NCBI RefSeq assembly: GCF_030272615.1
Contig: NC_081414.1
Location: 812,795,069-812,859,068, forward strand
DNA from: Cryptomeria japonica
Lineage: Eukaryota; Streptophyta; Pinopsida; Cupressales; Cupressaceae
Reading direction: 5' to 3'
DNA: 64,000 nucleotides
In this document: piece after piece, positions 30,396-40,982 of the stretch
Layout of the letters: every line of letters starts with the position of its first letter
How positions within the stretch are numbered: position 1 is the stretch's first letter
Made by a program: the position numbers and the translations under genes
The notes under the pieces: model-generated
The model's database searches: none
The model's input: the letters and a program-made list of their open reading frames with translations, nothing else
Told to the model about the DNA's origin: nothing

Positions 30396-33300
30396 TTATT
30401 TAAAGACATGATAGATTGAATGAGGTATTTGAATATGACATGCTAAATGCTCAACTATAAGTGAGATCAAAAACATGTATAAAATGATAAAAATTGAAGA
30501 GGAAAAGTCACAAGAAATCTTAGAAGAGGAATGAGTGTAATTTATTAGAGCCTTATCCCTGGAGGAAAGGACTTTATGATGAATAGGAGACAAAGATTCA
30601 TAAGTGGATTTAGAAATTTGAGGGGAGTCATAAAGAGACTTGTTCATCGCCAAGATTTCCTTATGAGGGGAATGAGAGTTGACAGAAGTAGAAGATGATT
30701 TAGTTGAAGTGAGATCATCATCACTACTAAATATAGCATTCACATTGAGAGCTGGTCTTTTAGATGCTTTGGTGGGCTTGCAGGGATTATAGCCAAGTCC
30801 AAAGGCATAATTGTGAAGATTATTCTCTAGAGGAACCTTTATCCCTTGTTTGTGAGTGCCACAACCATTTCCATGATACCCATGCTTAGCAAAAATGCGA
30901 AAACCACGACCATAACGATCAGCCATTTTAGAAAGAGAATGCGGTTTTTCATAAGACAAAGAATCAAACTCTTCAGAATTAGAAGTGTGAGGAGAAGAAG
31001 TTTGAGAAGCGGCCACAAAATTATTGCTCATAGGTTCAGGTAAGACTGATTGATCTCTAGTTTCTTCCTTCTTTTTAACTTTAAGCTCTCTAGGAGGAAC
31101 CCTATACTCACCTACAAAGGTGGGATTGAAATCAAGAAATCCCCAATCATCTTCTGCGAGAACCTTCTCAGGATCAAAAGCCTTTTCATGTGTAGATTCA
31201 AGTTGAGAAGAATCTTCTTCAGGAACTTCAGACTTATCCAAAGAATTTTGATTATCAGAGCGTGATGATTCATCCATAGGTATCTTGTTTAAAGAGTCAT
31301 CATTAGAAGAGGAAGATTTAGAAGAACTCCCTTTGGAAGTAGATGTTTGCAAACAAGCCTGAAGATTAGTATCACCTATCAAGGTATATGTCTTATTGTT
31401 ATAAATAAATTTAACTTGTCTATGCAATGTAGAGGGGACAGCCTGCATACTATGAATCCAAGGTCTCCCTAATAACAAGTTGTATGTTAGATTTCCCGAC
31501 ATAACATGGATAGGAGTGGGCAAAGTAACAGGTCCCACTGTGATGGGTAAGGTGATAATACCTAATGAAGACTTAGCCACATTATCAAAGCCTCAAATGG
31601 GACGAGAGTCAGGCTCAATAAGGGATGTATCCACATTCATCTTATGCAATAGATTAATGCTACACACATTAAGGCCAGAGCCATTATCTACCAGTGTTCA
31701 TCTTATAGTAGTGTCATTTATGATAACCACAATCATCAAGGGATCATATTGATGTTGAATTTCACTAGTAGGCAATTCATCTTGAGTAAACACAATTTGA
31801 GCTTTAGGATTCATCACAGAGTTAACCAAAGACACTATATTACTAGATGTATTAGGTGGAGGAACATTCAAATCTTTCAAGGCATCTTGTAACATTCCAT
31901 GATGAGCGGAAGAAGTTTGGATCAAATCCCAAAGGGATATCTTAGCAGGGGTAGCTTTAAGTTGTTCTATGAGATCATATTCCTTACCAAGAACTTGTGA
32001 AATACGTGGAGCTTGAGGAAGAATAGGTTGGGAAGGAGGAAGTGAAGTTGGGATAACTAGAGGAGGATTAGGTTGCCTATTGTTTCTTGTGTTATAAGTA
32101 TGGGCAACCGCATGATAACTCTCTCTAGTTAGTTGCTTAGCATACTCATAAGGGCTCTTAGTAGAATAACCTCCTTGCACAGTAATAATAGGTTTCTTAG
32201 GAGTGCAAAAAGAATTATTAGCATAACCACCTTGAACCACTAAGATAGGCTTATTTAAAGGTTGAGAATTTTGAGAAGGACAAGCACCTTGGATAGTGAA
32301 GAGAGGTTTGTTAGGTGTTTCATTCACATGTATCAAATTGATTGAGGATGGTTTAGAGGAATGAACAAAAGTGTTGGAAAAATTATTGATAGTCTTCTCT
32401 TGCACTAAAATCTTATCACGGATTAAATCAATTTTAGGAGAGAGACAAGGGGTAGGCATTGATGTTCTAGTAGGAAAAGTAATGCTAGGAAAGGTCATAT
32501 CATCCTCTATCATCAAAGGATCTACATGGGGAATAAACTCTCTAGGAGAAGAATCAACATTACTCTCTAAAGTCTCACTTTTGAGAGGGAGATCTTTGAA
32601 AGAGATGTTAATCATCTTGCTTTGAACTAGGGTTTCCTTATGAGTAGAACCAAGTTGAGGAGAGGGAGATGCTTTATTTTTAGATGGAGAATGATTGAGA
32701 TTCAAGGAAGGTGAGAAACTATCAAGGGATTTTTCAATCTTAATTTCATCCCCTTTGGCTAGGGGTAGAGAATAATCTATACCTTCTTCTAATGGTTCAT
32801 CCCAAATAGTGAAGTGGTTGAAAGGGATGTTTGAAGTATTGTCAATTTCGGGAGAGGAGATAACATTGTTTATTAATTCCTCATCCTTAGGAGGGGGAGC
32901 ATCAATAGATGTGTTAAACTCATCCTCTTTCCTCAAAATATGTTCAATATGATCTTTAGGGGAGAGAGAATTAAGGAAATTGCTTTTTATTTCATCTTCT
33001 TTCTCTAAGGTAAGACAAACTTTAGGAGAAGGGTAAGCATTTATCATTAATTCATCATCTCTAGTGGGAATTTTGTTGGAAAAGGAAATGCCATCACTAG
33101 GAAATGTAGGGATAATGTCATCTTCTTGCACAAAAGGATCCTCATGAAGGGAGCATTTTTTAGGAGGCACAAAGTCATCAAGGGCATCATCTAACAAAGC
33201 ATGATCATATCTATTAAAAGGTTTATCTTTTGATTCAAAAGGAGATATCTCTTCATAGAGGGGATCATTGAAAACAACCATGTTACTAGATTTAGTGGAA

Positions 33301-33497
33301 GAGTTGATAGGAATGTACCCTTGAGAGGAATCATTCGACTTATCATTCTCATCACAACGAAATGGCATAGTAACAATGTTTATGAGTTTTTGGTAAAATG
33401 AAGGTTTGGTATATTTAGGTTTCAAAAACTCATCTAAAGCTTCATCTAACTCATAATCATCACAAATATGAACATCTTGCAAATAAAAATCTGACAT
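30396..33497 (-). pseudogene. Gag/protease-like ORF of the nested element with two TGA stops
   Basis: One reading frame of about 1030 codons from ATG 33495-33497, interrupted only by TGA at 31698-31700 and TGA at 31593-31595. The N-terminal 400 residues are acidic and Ser/Pro-rich, without a recognisable gag core. Near residue 500 comes a signature found in plant Ty3/gypsy polyproteins (EQLKATPAKISLWDLIQTS), followed by a retropepsin-like domain: Leu-Val-Asp-Asn-Gly at the active site, just after the first stop, and LLGRPWIH further on. A G-patch-like segment (YGRGFRIFAKHGYHGNGCG) lies in the C-terminal part. Both stops could come from CGA to TGA by loss of methyl-cytosine. The product presumably binds RNA; the role is inferred. 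Confidence 0.8.
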
Positions 33498-33549
33498 TTT
33501 GAAATTGCATAAAATTTAAACACACAATGCAAGAGAAAGCAATAATAAG

Positions 33550-33568
33550 GTTCACGTCGGGTTCACCA
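33550..33568 (-). promoter_or_regulatory. Primer binding site of the nested element, probably tRNA-Trp
   Basis: Same 19 bases and same three-base spacer to the LTR as at 9302-9320. On the minus strand it begins TGGTGAACCCGACG. Confidence 0.75.
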
Positions 33569-33571
33569 AAA

Positions 33572-35241
33572 TGTGTAGGGGAAAAAGCGAGACTAGGTTA
33601 ACATGCCCTAATCCTACCTTTTGACACACATTACGGAATATGAAAGAGCCTAGAGGTATCACAAAATTGGCTATTTCTTTTTGTGAAAGAGAGAGCCATG
33701 GGCTACCTATTAGGATTTCTATTCCTTTGTTGAAATTGAAAGACAAAATGATGCAAGTTCAAGTCCTAATCCCAAAATGTATGTACAAACGAATAACAAG
33801 ATTACAGAATTGAGATTAAACAATGAACAACTGTAAATACAAGGGCAAAATAAGAATGCAGATGCGTACCCGGAGTCAAAATCTGATTGAAAATGTTTGG
33901 GATGGGGGCGCGGGCGCCACTGTCCTGATACAGTGTCGGAAACTGCACCTGAAACTGCTGTTTTGCACTCTGGAAAACTGTCAGAAATGTCAAAAAATGT
34001 TGTCTGTCAGGAGGACTAGGGCGCCCAACGCCTCTGTCCCAGGGACCAGGGCACCCAACGCCCCTGTCCCGGCAGGACCAAGGTGCCCAGCACCCCTGTC
34101 CAGGTCTTTTGCTCTGCAATTTGATGTGGAATGCTGTCTCGACCTGCTTTTCTCGGATCTGTCTCCTACGGCGTCGTCCGAGTCCCGAAACCTGCACTTA
34201 TATCTGAAAAGGGTATGGGCGGCTATATAGGGTTTTACCTTAGTCAAACCCCCGCTTTGGTGATTTCTACCTCCACAAATAGCCAAGTTGTATTGTAAAA
34301 TTTATTGTGTGTGCAGACCTAGTGTGTGTGCAAGGTCCTAAAATGCAAACAAGCAAACTAGAGCAATCTAGAAAGTAAACCCTAATTGCTTGTAAATGAT
34401 GATGTAAATGCTCTAAATCAAGATGCAAAGTGATCTAAAGCATGAATAAAGGATATATTGAAGCTTATGCAAAGACATGAAAACAACATGAAATCATACC
34501 CAACCCTCAAGGGAGGGGTACAAGCCAATCTTCAGTCGGAAATCTCCTATTGTTCTTCAATGCCTTCCAAGCCCTAAGTGGATGAATGAATTTGATAAGT
34601 TCTTGATAGAGGGATGTTGGATGTTGTTGAAGTCTTCAAAGATCTGCTCTTTCGCTGCATATGAGGTTCCTAAAAACAAAAATCAGATCCTCTCAAATGA
34701 AGAAAGAGAGCTCTTATATATGAAAACCCTAGATCATAATTTCATCTTTTGGCCGACCTAGAGATTGAATATCCCGCCAATTTCTTGGGGTTAAGCTTTA
34801 TTTTATGATTGGATCATGCTCCTAAAATTTCGAGAAAAATGTCTGGGACCATGTGCACTCCGAGCGCCATGGTCCCGACAACTTTTCACCAAATTTTCAG
34901 GGCCGTCGGATATAATGATTTTAGAGAGAATCCCGAAGTTACAAGTGATTTCGGGATGTTTTGACCCCCGAAATCAAGCCCCCAAGTTCAAAATAGGACC
35001 TAATTAGGGTTTTTGATTAAATGATGTATTGGAGGAATAAAATGGAAAGGGCACACTTTAATGAAAGGGCCCAACTTTATGATATGGGAGATGATAAAAT
35101 AGAACCTTAGACCTAATTAATTTAATTAATTAAGTGCTAAAGGGGAAATGTAATGCAAAATGCAAAATGCGCCAAGGCGGGTGCTAAACTAGGTGTGAAA
35201 TTGTACCACCCTAGCAAGTGCATACAATTTACGACGCTACA
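33572..35241 (-). repeat. 5' LTR of the nested element (right copy)
   Basis: A 1670-base copy of 26864-28518. The GC-rich modules are conserved at about 33900-33931, 34010-34102 and 34848-34880. It has a short insertion near 34505 (CAAGGGAGGGGTAC) that is missing in the left copy. Confidence 0.93.
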
Positions 35242-35246
35242 ATAGC

Positions 35247-36030
35247 AGATGTAATCTTCACAGAAGTGGATAAAATGCTGAAAGCTAAAATAATTTATCC
35301 AATTCATCATTCTATGTGGGTAGCGAATATAGTTCCTGCTAGAAAGAAAAATGGAGAGATCAAAATTTGTGTTGATTTTCGCAATTTAAATCAAGCATCC
35401 CTCAAAGATAACTATCCCCTTCCAGTTATGGATCACCTTCTTCAAACGATTTCTGGATCCAAATGATGTCCATGCTTGATGGTTTTTTAGGTTATAATCA
35501 GATCAGTGTGGATGAAGAAGATCAACACAAAACTGCTTTTACTACTCCATGGGGAAGTTTTGCTTACAACTGAATGCCTGTCGGTTTAATTAATGCTGGT
35601 GCCACATTTCAGCATGCAATGGATCTCTCCTTTGGTGATCTAAGAAACAAGATTGTGGTTGTTTATTTGGATGACCTAACTGTCTTTTCCAAAAAATGAG
35701 AAGAACATGCTTACCATCTTGAATGCGTGTTGCAGCGATATAGGCAACAAGGGATATCCTTGAACCCAAAGAAATCTATTTTCAAGGTAACCGAAGGGAA
35801 GCTGTTGGATCACATTGTTGCAAAGGAAGGAATTCACATTGATCCTGAGCGAGTTAAAGCCATTCAGCAGTTGCAATTACCTTCTAGTAAGCCAGAAGTT
35901 CACTCATTCTTTGGCCAAATCAATTTTATAAGGAAATTCATCCTAGATTTTTCCAAGATCACAAAATCAATTATTGAGATGATGAAGGGTAATGAGGTTT
36001 TCAAATGGTCAGAGGAAGGAAAGTGAGCAT
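35247..36030 (+). pseudogene. Reverse transcriptase, downstream part, of the giant element
   Basis: The frame carries on from 26863. Motifs in order: WVANIVPARKKNGEIK, CVDFRNLNQASLKDNYPLP, INAGATFQ, and the catalytic box Tyr-Leu-Asp-Asp at 35664-35675. The connection region follows with SLNPKKSIF and SFFGQINFIRKF. Frame breaks occur at about 35464 (TGA) and at stops near 35572, 35698 and 36024. The catalytic aspartates survive but the enzyme cannot be made as one chain. Confidence 0.85.
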
Positions 36031-36420
36031 TCAGTCAAATCAAGTCATCCATAGCAGATGCTCCCACGTTGATGTATCTAGACTTCAACAAGGATTTCAA
36101 TGTTTACTGTTATGCTTCAGATTCCACATTGTCTGCAATTTTAACTCAAAATCATAACAATAACGCCGAGGTGCCAATAGCTTTTATGAGCATTCCCTTG
36201 AAGAAACATGAACTGAAGTATTCTGTTGTCAAAAAACAAGCTTTTGCGATGGTAAAGGCCGTGAAACAATTTCGTTTCTACATCTTGAATTCACACTCTA
36301 ATATATATGTTCTCAATACTGCTGTAAAGACAATTCTTACTCAACAGGGGATTGGATTGAGCAAAAGAGCTTCTTGGATTGCAAAGGTTTAGGAATATGA
36401 TATCGATATCAAACCTACCA
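36031..36420 (+). pseudogene. Gypsy-type RNase H of the giant element
   Basis: The open stretch at 36069-36392 shows the usual segments: VYCYASDSTLSAILTQ, then PIAFMSIPLKKHELKYS, then QAFAMVKAVKQFRFYIL. The catalytic Glu of the second segment (normally in a xEKQA context) is Lys here. With a complete extra RNase H upstream, relaxed constraint on this copy is plausible, as reported for Tat elements in general. Confidence 0.8.
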
Positions 36421-36449
36421 AGCTTGTTTGAGGTCAAGGATTATGCAAG

Positions 36450-37802
36450 TTGTTGGCTGAAAATACATCTGAAGGAGAAGTTGAAAGAGAAGTTATTTCA
36501 AAGTTTGAATTGCCTTTGGTTTTGTTCATTAGCACCACAGATGATTGGTTCACTAATATAGCCTACTTTCTCACATATGGAGAATGCCTGGCTTACCTCA
36601 CCTCTAAAGAGAAACGGACTATCAAGTTGAAGGCGGCTAAGTATATTATATGGGGCGATGTCTTGTATAAAAAGGGGATTGATGGTACTTTCCTCAGATG
36701 TGTGGATAAAGAGCAAAGAGAGACGCTTCTTAAGTTCTTTCACAATGAAGCATGTGGTGGGAATTTTTCTTCCTCAGTAATGGTATACAAGATGCAAAGA
36801 AATTGTTACTATTGGCCCAGGATGTTCAGGGATTTTGATGAGTGGGTGAAGAAATGTGACACATGTCAGCAGTTTAAAGGAAAGGTACAACTTGCTGCTT
36901 TGCCATTAAAGCCAGTAATCATAGAGGAGCCTTTTCAACAATGGGGTTTGGATTTCATCGGTCCTATTCATCCTCACTCTAGTGCAAATCATACCCATAT
37001 CCTGTTAGCTACGGATTATTTTACTAAGTGGGTCGAGGTCATTCCAGTGAAACAAACAACATCAAAGGTAGTCTGTGACTTCATCAAGCAAAACCTCTTA
37101 GTAAGATATGGAGTTCCACACAAGATTGTCACCGACAATGCTACCAATTTCTCTTCCTATGAGATATCAGCTTTTTGTTACAAATATGGAATCATTCTCT
37201 CTCATGCATCCGACTATTACCCACAAGGGAATGGTCAAGATGAGGCCAGTAATAAGAATATTATTACCATTCTCCAGAAGCTAGTTGACAAAAATCAAAG
37301 GACATGGCACAAACATTTGTATGAGGCATTATGGGTTGATCGCACCACAAAGAAAAGAGCTATTGGGTTATCTCCTTTTGAAATAGTTTATGGAACTAAA
37401 GCGAAGTTGCCTATTCCTTTGGAATTAGCTTTTCTCAAATTGTAGGAAGTTTTGGAGAATTATGAATTCAAAGATGCCTTAGAAAAGCGAGTGATGTATT
37501 TGACCAAGATGGAACAACAAAGAGAGGTGGTGGTTGATAGAATTAAAGAACATCAAATGCAAGTCAAGGAGTTATTTGATAGAAGAGCAAGACAAAGACT
37601 ATTCTGTGTTGGTGACTTGGTTTTATTGTGGGATAAAAGAAGAGAGCCAAAGGGAATGCATGGTAAATTTGATTCGCTCTAGAGAGGACCTTTTCACATC
37701 AGGCAGGTTTGTGGTGAGAATTCATTCTACTTGGCATAAATGGATGGAACACAGTTGCCCCTTCCTTATAGTGGGCAACATTTGAAACTTTATAATCAGT
37801 AG
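36450..37802 (+). pseudogene. Integrase of the giant element
   Basis: 36450-37445 is open (331 codons). The zinc-binding part (FFHNEACGGNF ... CDTCQQFKG) keeps the first His and both Cys, but the second His is Asn. The catalytic core has GLDFIGPI (Asp), IVTDNATNF (Asp) and DEASNKN (Glu), so the DDE triad is present. After a stop at 37443 the C-terminal part continues (37452-37802: HQMQVKELFDRRARQR, VGDLVLLWDKRR, PLPYSGQHLKLYNQ) with one stop at about 37681. It would insert the DNA copy into the genome. Confidence 0.85.
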
Positions 37803-38047
37803 GGCGGACTGTCATTCGTTCATGTACATAAGATAAATAAGGTTTTTGTCCTTGTCCCAGTTTTGGTTTGTAGTGAAGGATTTTTCTTCCCTTCATGTTT
37901 TGTTTTTTTCCTTTCCCTTCTTCTACATGTTTTTGTCTTGTGTCTCTATTGACTCTTTGGCCCAATGAATAGTGCACTAGCCTATGAAACCAGAGATTCG
38001 GGTTCACCCTGCATCCTTTGCAGTCTTTGTCCCTAGTCAGAGCTAGC
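37803..38047. other. Short spacer between integrase and 3' LTR
   Basis: About 245 bases. I find no clear polypurine tract next to the 3' LTR; the last 60 bases are mixed, with GGGTTCACCCTGC and CAGTCTTTGTCCC. The tract may have decayed or lie further upstream. Confidence 0.5.
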
Positions 38048-38651
38048 TATTGCCCTCATATTTCGCATACTTATTATTTGAATTTCAAATTGTTCCTAAG
38101 GCTGAAAAGAGGTCTAATGAGTGTTTACGCATAGGTAATGAGCGCATTGTCCAAGGTCATTACTAGTCAAAGTCCGAAAAAATGGAAGAATTTTGAGAAT
38201 TACCACAGATTGAGAGAAACCAGTTGATAGTCAAGATCTAAATATCATTTTGTATCACATGTCCAACTTTCACCTGAACCCAGTTCATACTTTGTCATAT
38301 TTTAAACTTTCAATTTTTGATGTTTGTTGCTCCCAAATGATTAAAATATCTCATTTAAGGCTTCGTCATGAGGTGTAAATAATTATGTGAATCTATTTCC
38401 CTACTGTTGGCGTGTGTTTCAAATTTCAGGACCTAACTCCCTACCGTTTAAAAGTTATGCCATTTTTCTCCAAAGCGTTATATTTAAAATATTTAAATTA
38501 TTTCTCAAATGATAATTTAATATTTTAAATCATTTCATTATGTTTGATCATTTGTGATAAGAAAATCATCTTCAGTCATCTGTGGCATTCTTCCTTGATC
38601 CATTCTTAGTGAAAAATGGTATCCAATGTGTAAGGGATAGCTTGCTCAACC

Positions 38652-38875
38652 AGAAGGTTAGAAATGCTCGGTTTTTTAGCATTCTTAACCATTTTGTCAA
38701 GAAGGTTAGAAATGCTCACTTTTGGAGCATTTCTAAAAAATATTTCTAACCTATCACAAAAAGGTTAGGAATGCTAAAAAATTGAGCATTTCTAACCTCA
38801 TTTCTTAACCTTGTGGGCCCCACTTTATCAAGAAGGTTAGAAATGCTCAGATGTTAGCATTCTTAACCTCTTATA
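38652..38875. repeat. Array of four hairpin units in U3 of the 3' LTR
   Basis: Four copies of the GGTTAGAAATGCTC ... GAGCATTTCTAACC unit, one fewer than in the 5' LTR. Arms have drifted in the first and last units, but pairing remains possible. Confidence 0.8.
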
Positions 38876-40349
38876 GATTTTATCAAAGAAAGAATTTAAA
38901 AAAAGAGAGAGAAAAGTAAAGGAAGATTGCAAACAAGGTTATGAGCATTCAAAATGAATTGAAGAAGGTGTGCAAAATTTGGAAGGCATAGACAAGCTAC
39001 AAACCATTTGACATAGTGCCTCACAAAGATGCCATCTTATAGCTATCAAAATTGCAGTTCATGCACACAATGGAGTTATTGAAAATGTTTTCACAACTAC
39101 CAACAGTATATTGATCTTCAGGCAAGCAGAATTTAATTGCACAATATTGCACTTCAACGTTGCAAATATGGAACATTGACAACGCATGTGGACTATTTGA
39201 CCAAATTATTTGGCAGATTTGGAAGGCAGCGTGGGAGTATGAATAGCACATGAAAACTGTTTGTTAACTACTTGTCAGAATTCCTCAAAGTAACGTGGTC
39301 TCATGTATACCACGCATGGCACGCATGTTAACTGTTTGGCGAAATTCCTCAAAGTAACATGGTCTCATGTAAATGGTGCAGGCAACGCGTATCAAACTTT
39401 GGCAAAATCCCTCACAGAAACGTGGTCTCATGGCATATACGTTTGATAATGCATGTGGACTGTGGTAGATGTTAATTCGAGCAGGTGTAATGTTTGACAT
39501 AATTCTTCAAGATGTTGCAGATCATGGAAAATGTGTACGCATAGACTAATGCAGTATATTGTTTGACAGAATGTCTCAAGCTACTGTTGGAAGGAATCAC
39601 CGTGGACATGAATGCACCATGGCAGCCCAGACCACGTGTGTAAACTGTTTGATGGACTCCCTCAGAGAAACATGGTCTTGTGGCATATGAAATGAGTAAG
39701 GTTGATTTTCACAACCTTTTCCAGCATCCACCCTGCCAACAATAAGAGGGAATCAATCAATCCTCGGTATTATGTCAAATAAGTTAAAAAAAAAAAAGAA
39801 TTACATCTACATCTTTGGCGAATATGAGTGAAGATCATAAGGCATCGTGCTGGCACATAAACTTTTCCACATGGAATTTTGGGCACCATGGTATGTGACC
39901 TGTGAAGCATAGACAATACACAAGCTATTCAATAGAATACTTCTTTCCAAACATGGAGAGAAGAGTTTTACATGTCACGGATCAGGAATGTTGAAATGGC
40001 GATATGGATTTTTAGTCAAGCCGCAGAGATAAATTTATGTCAGATGTTGTAGATGCAACCGCTCCAGTAGCCATATATTGCAAATCAGGGTGAAAGTATG
40101 GGAAATGTCACAGGATATAGAGGTATAGGCGATTCTCATGAAGCTTGATAAAATGTCTTTAAGGAATGTTGACTTGTATCTTGCAATCACATGTTGATGC
40201 GAATAATCAAAGCAAGATTTATGTCATGATTGGAGATGTCTTGATATTGGAAGGCTTTCAATATATGGAAAGAGTACATGAAATGTTTTGACAAAATTAT
40301 CAATCCTCTTTAAAATAGTGGTCAGTGGGTATTATTTTTATTTGACATA

Positions 40350-40982
40350 ATGAAATACAAGTTCCATAGCCTTGATTATGCTCCCATTCTTAAATGTTCA
40401 CATTCAGATATTGGAGATACCAAGTTGGGAAATGTAAGTCTTGCAGACTTCTGGAAAATAATGGAAAGGGAGGATAAGACTTTGACAGCTCAGAGATTAT
40501 TAGACAGTGGACTAGCTCACGCAGCAGGATATCCCACATCGGTGCAATGTCTAGAGTTAGTTCTGGAATGCATGAAAGCATTTAATCCAGAGACAAAAGA
40601 AATTAGGACGGCAGAAAGTAACGTGGCCGCCAATCTTGATCCAGTTTCCATTGCTATAACTTTCAGGTTACCTTCCAGAGATCAGTTCACGGAGATAAAT
40701 AGGGAATATGCCGAAAGTTATTTTATCAATAATGAAACCTAGTGCTTTAATAACATAGCCAGAAAGTGGTTAACAAAACCAAGAAAAGGAAAAACACAGC
40801 TTCCGAAAATAATTCACAGGTCTTTGTTGATGGAAGATATCGTTAATATGGTTATTTTCTTGACTCAAATGACTTGGAAGGATGGATGTTCTTATTCATT
40901 AATATTATATGTGAGGGCATACAATTCATTAATTGCACTGAGATTATCAACGATAATCTTTGCGATCAGTTACTCAGACTAA
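40350..40982 (+). pseudogene. U3-encoded ORF, N-terminal frame (3' LTR copy)
   Basis: Equivalent of 18982-19614, without indels between the copies. One nonsense codon, TAG at 40740-40742, where the 5' copy has CAG. The natural end (TAA at 40980) is at the same place in both. Family unknown. Confidence 0.65.

Larger units (their letters stand above)
26864..35241 (-). mobile_element. Nested non-autonomous LTR retrotransposon inside the giant element's RT
   Basis: LTRs begin TGTGTAGGGG and end GCTACA. The target duplication ATAGC is perfect (26859-26863 and 35242-35246). The coding strand is minus. Only a gag/protease-like ORF with two nonsense codons is present; no reverse transcriptase or integrase. 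Over about 275 bases at the LTR starts I count 7 differences, so it is younger than its host element, as nesting requires. Its primer site and polypurine tract equal those of the element at 2726-10571, although LTR and coding sequences differ. Confidence 0.92.

Noticed and set aside
37803..38047. A polypurine tract before the 3' LTR of the giant element
   Set aside because: The last bases before 38048 are mixed and not purine-rich; I could not place a convincing tract.
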